Shown here: piece by piece, positions 43,374 to 55,300 of the stretch
Layout of the letters: the number at the start of each line of letters is the position of its first letter
How positions within the stretch are numbered: position 1 is the stretch's first letter
Assembly: GCF_963576615.1 (NCBI RefSeq)
Contig: NC_088714.1
Span: forward strand, 41,758,072-41,822,071
Direction: 5' to 3'
Origin: Watersipora subatra
Taxonomy: Eukaryota > Bryozoa > Gymnolaemata > Cheilostomatida > Watersiporidae
Length of the DNA: 64,000 nt
Program-made: the position numbers and the translations under genes
Notes under the pieces: model-generated
The model's input: the letters and a program-made list of their open reading frames with translations, nothing else
Database searches by the model: none
Told to the model about the DNA's origin: nothing

Positions 43374-46300
43374 CTGCAATGCGAGCATTCCTCCATCAGA
43401 TATATGTAAGCCTATATAATATATTAACTAATACAAATAATATATATTTTTATTTAATATAAAAAGCATTTTAACATAAGTTTAAAAGTTGAGTGGTAAA
43501 TATTATATATATCATCCAACATTTACCACTCATCATGAGAAAAGTGCTTTCGTGCAGTTTAAATAAATTAAGAGAAAAAATAAGCAATGAATACATAGAA
43601 GCGTTTGTATGAAAAAGGTTTCTTCCGCAGCAGAAGCATGTTAGGCAGAACACAGATTTGTACTACCGACAAAACAAGAGCTAAAATACCAACCACAGAA
43701 ATTTACACCACCGCTCTGAAAAATTGAGTGGAAACACTTGGTGTTGTGGAGCTATAATATACTTACAGCAAGCACAAGGCTTATTTTATCAAACTCATCA
43801 GCCATGTTTAAAGAACCTATCAACCTACTGTATTTGTCAACACTCATGAAAGCGATGATCAAAGTCATCCCTCTCTTAACAGCACAGTAGCTGCTGGAGG
43901 TCATGCAGGTCAAACAAACTTATTTAAAATTAGTTGTTTTATTTAAAACTAGATCAATATTATTTCTAGATACTTAATTTAAAGTATGACGGCACCTATC
44001 TGCCTCGTTTTAAGGGTAAAACGTATCTTATTAGGTAATCATAGAAGATACTATCTATACGTCAGATTCAACCAACAACTAGATAAAATATGATCAGAAC
44101 TAAAGTTTTATAGTCCAAAGTATTCACTTCGATCTTGACTGCTACGCTACTACAGCTGACATGAACTATTAATAAGATTGTATATTAACGCCCGTTTTTG
44201 TCGTAACTTGATTTATTGTGTGACTTCACTCATAGTGTAAACTTGGCTCCTGCATCATCTTGACTTATTGTATGACTTGACTCGCTGTATGAACTTGACT
44301 CGCTGCTTGTATAACGATTTTTTGCTGCATTTATATAATTTCTTATCAAGGATCGTAGGTTCAGATGATTTGCAAGTCTAGGATTGCCAAAAAAATGTTT
44401 TAAGGTGCTATATTTTCATCTTTTATATTAAAAATTGAGTTAGCTTTATAGTTTTAAAAATATAGGCTTACTTAGAGTTATGCTCTCTTTTTATATGTTA
44501 TACTTGAAATAGGCTCTGAATAAAAACTTAGCTTGGCAAGGCATACTGCAGCTCTTAGCCCAGCTCTTAGCCCAGCCCTCAGTTGGGTAGTTGGAGTCAT
44601 GCCCTCATGCAAGTAATGCTTTCACACCCCAGCTGCCAGTTTGATAGTTATAGTCATGCCCTCGTGCAAGTAATGCCTTCACAACCCAGCCGCCAGTTTG
44701 ATAGTTATAGTCATGCACTCATGCAAGCAATGCTTTCATTGTTCAGCCCTCAGTTCAGTAGTTAGAGTCATGCGACCACGCAAATGATGCTTTGGCAACT
44801 CAGTCATCAGTTAGGTAGACGGAGCCATGGGCTCATGCGAGTGATCCCTTCACAAATGTTGCAAGATTATTGCGAAACCTATTTTAGTACAGGAAGCAAA
44901 ACTTGAAAAATACAGTTCGTATTAATGTCCCAAATAGCATTGCAAAAATGTCAAGATTTTAGCATAACTTGTTATCGCACAAACCTTTGATCTGTGATTA
45001 CTATAGCTTTGAATTGTAATGTTTTTAATAAATAATATTAAATGTTTAATTTTTGATACACTCCATTGCAGAGACAGATATATTCAATCTGAGAATTTAT
45101 TTCAAGTGAATCTCAAATAAATGACGGCGAGTCCATGATTTTGTTAAAAGACAGTTTTCCAGGCAAATCATATTCTACCATAGCATAGCCAGCCATTCCA
45201 CAGACCGATTAGTTTTAATATGGCAGCAACAGTTTTTGGGAGAATAGATAAATGACTAACTAAGCAACTAGGTCAGCAACTAGCTGCCATACTAGTCAGG
45301 GCACTTTAGAAAGGGTTACAGTCACTACAGCTTATGAATGTTGGAGGAAGACCTTTATAGACCTGCTCATAACTGGTGTAAGGGGTGTAGCGTGGTATAA
45401 CTCTATGCTTTTTATAATGGCATTGTTGGACATGCGCTTTCATTAGCAACCTTTTTTCTGGTCAAATTTAGCTTCTTCAACTTTTTCATTAACTTTCTTT
45501 AATAATTATAATTTTTGGTACTGAGGCCACAACGACTAGAGCAGAGGCTGACTAAAATATTAAGAATTAGGAGAAAGGACTAGACTAGCAGTGTCAGAGG
45601 GATCCATAACACTCACCTGTATTCATCTGCCATTTGTAATGCCCGTTCTTTTGTGACTGCTCGATCTGATATGAGGTCAGATTTATTGCCAATAAGAATG
45701 ACGTCAGGAGAGTCTGAGTAAGAGTGTGTCTGTAATTGAGTCATCCAGTTTCGCACGTTGAGAAATGATTGTTCATTGGTCAAATCAAACATGACAAGGA
45801 AGCCCATTGCATCACGTAGGAACGCTGTCGTAAGACTTCGGAATCTACAATAAAAGGGAAGAAGAAATTAAAACCTCGGCGATGCAGTTAGGGTTTTGCT
45901 TGTCGGTTAAGAGAAAGACACAGTTAACGATGAATTTACACAACATTTTAGTAAATTTTGTCAAAAAGCAACAGTAATTTTCAACAACGTGTATTAAAAA
46001 AAGTATATTCTAAGTGCTAGTACGCTTGGCAGTACTGCTCATCGTGAGAGACAGTAATGAGTGATTACAATGTGCATAATCAATTTGCAATGGAGCAAGG
46101 TGGACGAGTGGTATGAAGGTTAGTGCGCTGGTTAGCAACCGACAGTACCCTAGTTCAATTCCCACGCTAAGCAATTTTTTCTAACGTTCTCACACTTTTG
46201 ACAGATGAATAAATAGACACGGCTCTTATTATAGTAAAAACTAGATGAATGCCCGGGTAATAAAAAAGTATTTGAACAAAAAATTTATTTTCATTTAACA

Positions 46301-49300
46301 ACATTTACCATTCTAACTTTTTAGCTTCATATCATGAGAAAAGTGTTTTGGGTTGCTCAAATAAATTGAGAGAAAAAGTAAAACAACTGTAAAGGTCTTT
46401 AAATGTGAAGTAATTAGCAAGTAATGGCTAGATACTCCTGTTTGATTACGATGAAAAATTATTTGATACTGATGTAATTAATATGAACTGAGAAAACAAA
46501 ATAAAAATCATGAATATGTTTGATATATATAAATCTCAAGGTTTGTCTGTGGGTCCTTCGATTTGTCTGGCTATAGCTACTAAAATCTTGGAATTAAAAG
46601 CTCACAATCTGCTGGATTGGAACCCACAAAAGTTGCACCACTAATGTCTAACAGTCCATCTAGCCACCAAGCTACGCTGTTCTTATGACTCTATGGCTCT
46701 TATCACACACCATATGCCATATTCCCACGCTGAATGTGCACTTTTGATTATTAACTAATATTACCTTTTACATTTGTTATTTTTTAAATTGTTTAAAAAC
46801 TGATTTTTTGCTATTACTACCCAATTTTTAATTTTTAATATTTAAATGTGTCATTTCAATTTCAAATGTGCTGTTACACTCTTTTCGTAAGGTTTGATTG
46901 CTAAATCAGTAAAGGCTGAATACTTTTCACGCGAACATTTGTATTATCTTGAGTAAGAATAACCTCTACATTCTCTCTATGTTCGGTCAGACAAAGTACC
47001 AGACAAAGACAGCCTGATAACTCATTTTTACACTTGTACCGGTATTGAAAGGTACCAGTATCGTCGTATTCAAAGATTTGATGAATAGCTCCTGCTGGAA
47101 CAGTAACCTTTTTTATACACACACCCTTCTATGTGCGGATTGTTATTATTATTTCAACAAATTTAGGATTTCTAGTTTGTTTTCTCAGTTCATATTAATT
47201 GTATCATTACCAAATCATCTTTTAATGTAATTGTAGCAAAACAGCCTTAATTTAGCTATTACCTGTTAGTTATTTCACATTTACATTTAAACGTTTTTAT
47301 AGTTGTTTTATTTTGTTTCTTAAACTATTTGACCTGCACCAAACATTTTTCTCATGATATGAAGTTTGAAAGTTGGAATGGTAACTGTTATTATATGTTA
47401 AATGATAATAAATTTTTTGTGCAAAGATTTTTATTCCTCGAGTAGCTCCGCGCATTCATCTAGTTAATGATAATAATAATAATGACCACATAGAAGTGCA
47501 TGTATAAAAAAAGTTACTGTTGTAACAGAAGCTCGTTGTATTCAAAGTTTTGATAAATGATACTGGTACCTTTCGATACTGGTACAAGCGTAAAAATGAG
47601 ATGTCAGACTTTCTTTATCTGATACTTTGTCTGACCAAACAGAGAGAGAGAATGTCAAAATAATTCTTTCTTTAGAGAATACAATTGCCCAAGTGAAAAC
47701 TATTTAGCTTTTACAGATTTACTGAAACCAGAAATATGAGTGTAACGGCACATTTGGTATTGAAACGGCACATTTAAAAACTACAAATTAAAAAAATAGG
47801 ATGTAATAGCAAAAAAGCTTTTAAAAAATTGAAAAATAAAAACAAATGCAAAGGGGAATATTAATTAATACCTGTGTGGACCCTCGCCATCTGAATGTAA
47901 TTCATTACAGTGTTGGTATTGTAAGACGAAAATGTCATATAGAGTGGTATAGAAACCCATATTAATTATCTAATGCAAACACCTTCTGGTAAAATCATCA
48001 GAATTTTATATACATACTACATATACAAAATATATATGTAATATATACATAGTACATATTAAAAATACATATTTGTACTATATACATAGTACATATACAA
48101 AATACATATACGTGATATATACATAGTACATATTAAGAATTATTAACAAAATGACATGTTAACCTTCGTAACTATAGTTACCTACAGTAGCTTTAGTGTA
48201 TTTAGCAGTAATGAGCTGTAATAAAAGTTAACATTAAGATATAATGTGTGCAGTACCTATCGTAGGAAGTTCTTACCTTCAAGACAGACGTATAACATAA
48301 ACTTTGAAGTTTAATAAATGAATTTAGCTTACTAAATACACACTTAAAGCTAAGTTTTAGTATGTATTTTGTTGAATTAAACTTTAATTTTGTCATCGTC
48401 TAAAATTTTATCACTTATCTGTTTCCGTATTCGTTTTCACTGTAACTAATCACGAATAACACTAAACTGAGAGAGTGAGCATCGTTTCTCTTTCATGCGT
48501 CCTGGGAGAGATTTCGGTAAATAGCGGTATCGGCATCTTCGTTATTCTGATGTATTCAGCACACCGACTGCCAATTTGGAATTATGAGATAAATTCTTGT
48601 TGATATCGTATGGCAACAAAATTTCATATGGCGATGACAAAAAACATAGTGTTCCATACCACAAGGTGAAAAAATCGTAATAACAGGGTCATCGGAATCC
48701 GATGGTGCACCATGTAATAAAAAGTGCACACTTAGCGTGGGCACGCCGTGCAATCCGAAAAGGATATAGGCTACAGTCTATGGCGAGAGTAATGGGAGTG
48801 ATAAGATTGGCTTAGCTTTGTTGTGACATGCACTTGATAATGGACTTGTGATTTTAATGCCGCGAGTTCAAAACCAGTATGAAGGCGATTCTTCGTAGCT
48901 ATAACTTTACTGCTGTAACCAAACAGACAAACGCCGACAGACAAACACTGAGGTTTATATATAGAAGACATGTAGATTACTTAATTGACAGTAATTTCAT
49001 TTCACTCAAAAATTGCTTTTCTGTTTGAAATGAAATTTCCGTTTTTCAAATCATTTCATACAACAATCATGAAACAAAAGAGAAGAAAAGGCAACAGTTA
49101 GCCACTAAAATCAAATGAATGGTTTAACGTATAGTGTTTAAAATACCTTTTCTCTGCTAAGAGAAGGGATATTAGGTGGAAGATTGTTAAAGCAGCTATC
49201 ATTGAAATTTTCAAAATAATTGTTAGGTGTTGCATACAGTTTTTTCATATCACAAATGTTAAAATGAGATGAAAACCTTTAACTGTCACGTAAAAAACGA

Positions 49301-52300
49301 AGACACAAACCATGAAAGACCTTGAAACCTCTAACTGACGTAAAATAAACATTCAGCATAGGTCAAGTAAGAAGATACAACGATTTGGAAAGATCAATCG
49401 TTGGAATAAGATATGCTCAAATATGATGTAGATTTTTAATCAGTTGGAATGCTCTTTTTGCATCAAAAATAAATCATTAGTGACATATCTTGGAGATAGA
49501 TTAGAATAAATGTGCATACCATAAATGATGAGGCAAAAATAAACTAATAATAAAATGCTATGAAAGATTTTGAGTTAATGTACGGCCTTCAAAACTGGAG
49601 CAGAGTCAATGACTCAGTGACCTTATTACAAATAGCGTTGACAGGATTAGGATGAACTACTCCAAGAGAGTCATCTGTCAAACAAATCCTAGAAACTTTG
49701 TCTCATGTCTACAAGTGATAGATTGGCTGTTATATCTAAAAGTTGGAAAGATTTATTTCGAAAGTTATCCTTGGTGTTACTCTTGAGGAATCAATTACTT
49801 GCTAAAGGTGAATGAGTACATTTGGTCCCAAGACACTAGCGGACCACACAAGATTTCAAAATACTGACTACTTGGCATGAAGCCAGCCTTGAACTCTTTT
49901 CTTATTACATGGCTACTTTATAGCACATTTCTCCTTGAGAAGATGCCAATACTCTTTAGTTTGTTATTAACGGAGCCAGCGTGAAACAAGGTGTTGTCGA
50001 CTTTCAGCGGTAGAGATCCAGCTATAACAAAAATTTCATATGGCTGGGACTAGAGTTTGCCATCTGTGACAGAGTGTGACTAAAGTGTGCCATCTTTAGA
50101 CCTTTTTAAAAACATTTTATTCAGAACGTGCGCTTGTTCGAGCTAGCCATTACTTATTATAGGTTTATATTCACACTTACTCAGTTGGATCAAGTTGGCT
50201 TATTTAACCAAAGCTGAATTCCTGTGGCAGAAATGTTCACTAGCTATAGTTTTTCCTTATGCTTCTTAGTTTGTCTATCAAACTCAATTAGAAATCAGCC
50301 CAAAACAAGTAATCACTAGTAGTTACTAGCTGATTCATGGTGTGAAATGTGAATCACTTACTAGCGCTCAATCTCAAGGTTATCTGTAACGAAATAATGC
50401 TATTGAAAAGTTACAAAAATATTTATGTTAACAATCGCGTACTATAGCCATTTTTCTTTATATAGATAAGATGCATTATTTTTTCTAAATAATTTTCCAT
50501 TAATATAAAGTAGCGGTCTATAGCTGGAAGAAGGAAGATCAAAAGATGCGTTCCAAAATAACGCGTTGGTTGTCTATGGCAATGTTAGTTACGTGTGTTA
50601 AGCTGGTTCAAATGTATGTTTGTATAACGTTCTATAGTAATCATCAACAAAATGACACTTGTCGTTACATGCCAGAATGACACTTGTCGTTACATGCCAG
50701 AATGACACTTGTCGTTACATGCCAAAATGACACTTGTCGTTACATGCCCAAAAAAACGACAAAAAATTAAAAGGCAGAAGTCAGGAATTATGGAGTGAGT
50801 TGAATAGATGTGTTTTAAATGTTGGTATTCTGATAGTATTGTGGAAGAGTTGGGATATTGAAATGTATGAACAAATGAAACGTACATTCAATTGCATGAA
50901 TAAAACTGGTCAAAAATGAGGACAACCGTCAAGTCAAGAATCAATTACAGCATCAGCGGAGACTTTGAGTTTTTTATTCACTCAAAATTAGGTCAGTTTA
51001 TTTAATGGGTCATATCTACTCAGTATGGATCTGCCTGCATTTTGTACCTGAAGAACAGATCCAGACACAAACTTCGAAAATAGCGCAACAGAACAGAGTT
51101 CATATTTAATAATTCGAAATTTTTGACAGTAACTATATAATTAGCATTGCTTATTAATTTTATCATTAATCTAGACTTTGAGGATTACTACTGTTAGATG
51201 GAGTAACTGAGGAGGACCCATGAGCAAGCCACCAGCTCGGGTGTATGAGGCAGTCTTTGCTGTTAGCTTACAGTTGAATATCTTTTCTTTTCAATAACCA
51301 ATTTTATTTAGCCACAAATACGAGTTGTTAGCAATGCCGAACACTTTACTCCTGTCAAACTGATGACAAGAGCCTATTGCATTACAATAGTTTACTGACA
51401 TAATTTAGCAATAATTAATTCAGAATCTCAAAGCAACCCTCTCAAATGAATGAAATAAGCTTAGCTTATCATATGACGCCATATACTTTTCACTTTATGA
51501 CACCGTTACCTACACTTGCATGTAGTATTTGACATAAATTTCACAGTTGGTCTCAGTTTGGAAAGAGTTGAAAGTAAAGAAACTAAAGAAATAAATTCCC
51601 ATGTAGCAATAATAGCAAGTTTAATAACTCATCAGAGATGTACTCGTCTACATATATAAAACTCAAAGTTTGTCCTCGTCTGTCGTCCGGTCTGTTCAGC
51701 TATAGCGATTAGTAATGACACATTCATATCGCAGAAGATTCGATCTCAAAATCTTTCGTTCCAAGTGCTAAGCTAACCATTTAAGCTACCCAAGATGCAA
51801 TGGGTTCATTGAGAACTTTCATAGCACTGTCACTAAAGCTTGCTCTCACAGCTCTTATTAGTAAGTTTATCAATGCGGATAGTAGCTTACTCAATTTAGC
51901 TATTGGCAATGTGTCAGGCTAATGGTACATTATTATTATATTACCTGCCATTATTTATAAGCTGGTTTTAATACTCGCGCAACGCTGGGCATTCGAGTAG
52001 TCTACTTATAAATGTAACATTTTTTAGAATACCTGATTAACACTGAACATAGTTTCACTGTCAATCTGGGTAAAAACATTAAAATTTTAAGCAGTTTGAT
52101 ATCCATAGTATACAAATTTGTGAGTAACATAGAGGATTTCAAGAAAGTAGAATAGAAAATTGAATGATTTAGTACAAACTTGCTTCTATGACTAAAAAAT
52201 ATTATTTTTTGTTTATGACACCTAATCAATAGTCGAACATAAATTGTCTGGCAGACTTAGCACAAAATCACAACATTTTAATCGATTTTAGAGGGTTAGT

Positions 52301-55300
52301 GATTGCGCAGTGTGTGACAACTGGTGAAAATAGCAACGTCACCCAACACTGTTCGAGTATAAAATCAGTTTCAAGCGTTTGTGAATAGTTATATTACTAA
52401 TTGTATAGACAACTCCTATCATTCACCAGAGCCGTTCCATGTAACAATGGTACAGTGTATGTGCATATGACAGCACCAACATTCCATTGCTATTTTTGCT
52501 GTCTTGTGTATATGCTGATCACGCACCCATAGTTACTTGTCAGCAAATGTCAAGGTCGTACAGTTAGACATTGCAACTTACCAAATAGAGTAGTAATAGA
52601 CAGTTTCGACCGAAAGGTCGGACAATTATCTGTCAGATAATTGACAGATAACTAGACGCTGGGAATAATAGCGTTTTGAGGTTTGTTGATTGCTAGGGAT
52701 AATGCAGTCAAACCGCAAATCTGTACCAGGTATTAGCTAGTAGAGGTTGGCTATCCTTAGCTGGACCTCTTACAACACGGTCGAATTCATTAAAGTCATT
52801 CCTGCATGAAATTCTTAGGTTGATGAGCACATAATATGGCAAAGTGAAATCACATTGATTATGGAACTGGTAATGAACCCCGGCTGATACGATTAGAAGG
52901 ATGCTAACCTTTCTTGTCCAGCTGTATCCCAGAGTTGTATGTGACACCTAATAATTCTCCCTGTCTCCGTTCCATCTGTTGATTTTGTGTTATAATCCTG
53001 GCAGCAGAATAAACTTGTGAACACACATTAAAAAACAAAGATTGTGAACTATACATGCACCCCCTTCTCATTAAACCAACCTCAAATTTATAATTTCAGG
53101 CTGGAAATATTCGTATTACGTGGTCAATACTGTAAAAAATTAGGCGGTGTATGTCTCTAGTTGAAATATTTTGCTGTCTAGCCAGACGATTCATTCATAT
53201 GATGTCTTGGTAGACCTACTTTGGGAGTGATTAAAAGCGCTGCCACCGCTGGAGAGCACGTTAAACCCTTGCTGCCTATTCATCTAGAACAAGCAAACCT
53301 TTTATAGTTCTACAGCGCATAAACCACTTACGACTCGTTTCTCCTTGAAGTCTATACCGACAGTTGAAATGAAGTTGGGGTAGAAATGATTGTTTATGTA
53401 CCGGCATAGCATGCTTGTCTTTCCGACTCCACTATCACCTGTAACAACTTGTCATAATCACAAACATGCCTTGCTACCACATACATAAAGACGAACTTAC
53501 ACAAAATCTTAGTAGATTTGTATCGGAAAGTATCAATATTTTTTATCATTCGCGATTGTTTGACGCTTGAGGTGCTCTGACTGTTAGGATGTTTCAAGAT
53601 TAAATATGAAAAAATTGAAAGTGTGATTATGACATTTATTTATAGTTGCAAAGAGACTTACAGAATAGAGATGTATAATGCTGTAATTAGAATACAATAG
53701 CCGATATCAACGATAGCAATTAATGATGTCATTTTGCATGTGTTTTTCTTCTGAGCGTTTTAGGCCCAATCAAGTTTTGTTGATTTTAGTCTGGAAACAT
53801 CCCGGCAGTCAGATAACCTCAAATATAAAAAACAATTGCAAATCATAGAAAAATACTGATACTTTCTGATGAAATCTACGAAAATTTTGTGCAAGTCTTT
53901 AACAGAAACATGATAATATAAACAGAAACTTCTACTTGAATCTATACTTGAGTGAATATATACAACCTTTTTACAGAGGACATTGTGGCTCACCTAGAGT
54001 ATACAATGTATGAACATACTGCATGTAGTGGCTGCCAGGCATGAACTAACGCTAGAATTTGCTGTGAGTTGAAGTGATGTTTGTTTTACTATTTTGTGTA
54101 AGAATCTTTGCTATAACTAACAGAATATACTTGCTCGGGTCACTTCTATGAAATGAAATTCGCATGTACTTTTTTTTCAACTTTATTCATCAATCACATA
54201 TTCTACAATAATTTCTAACATAATCAAAAATTTAATCTGACAATAAAATTATTATTTTTAATGGCCATAATACATGTACTTCTAATTATATTTTAAAATG
54301 TGTATCTAAAACAGTACTCCTTACGGACAATATGTTTTATTTTATTCATGGCACATAAATGTATTGATTTTTGGAATTTCCAACTCTATAGCGTCTGACA
54401 TACAACTGCCTGAGAGAGAAGTATAAATTTTCTAAATGTAGTCCAGCGACAGAGAGAATTTGTTCATGAGATTATTTATGAACTTGGCAAAACAGAACCT
54501 ATTAGGTAATTGTAATCTTTCGAACATGAAAAGAACATCTGAAGGGACAAAAGGAACTCTATAGGAATAACTACATCTGTTCCTGTGCTACATTCAGTGG
54601 GAAGAATAGCAACAATAATAATAATAACAGTTGATTAATAATAACCAATCAATTATTAATCAAAATGATTAATTAATCAAAATTATTTATCATGATGATT
54701 AATAATAATCATGGTGGGAGCGCTGGTAGCAGTGGCAAACCTGCACGAGCAAATGCAGCTGCTGAACATGGACAAGAAGGAAGTAGATAGAGTACAAATC
54801 TCTGCCTTACTAGAATCAGTGAGGATACTGAGAAAGGTGTTGGATATCCCAGGTTAGAGGCCCTAGCCAGATACTAAAGTATCACCAGCTGAAGAGCTGA
54901 GGTAATCAACAAGGACAATAATAATAATGATGTTTCAGGTGAAAATACTGGGCAGCATTGTGTATTACCAGCATCATATGCTAGAAGTCCAAGATACATG
55001 CATTACTGTTTGAATGTTTTATTTAAAACAACTAACTGCAACCAAAGTTATAATTATTACTGTGAATCAACATGTATTAAGCTACCAGAGGGCCTCCAAC
55101 CCAGTCTTCCAGGACATCAGCATCTTAAAACCATGCTTAAACACCCAGTAGTTTTAGGGCAAAAGTTTTATTTTTATTTCACAACTATAGTTTATGTTAT
55201 AGTGTTAAAATAAAATACATACTATACTGATGCTGTTTTTAGTTTTAGGGGGCTTCTAGCTCCAGCCCCCTAAAACTAAATAGCCTTAAACAATCTATAG

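Noticed and set aside
52598..52660. Hammerhead ribozyme on the minus strand (stem, then gaaac)
   Set aside because: The GAAAC follows a stem, but the required CUGANGA core before that stem is absent.
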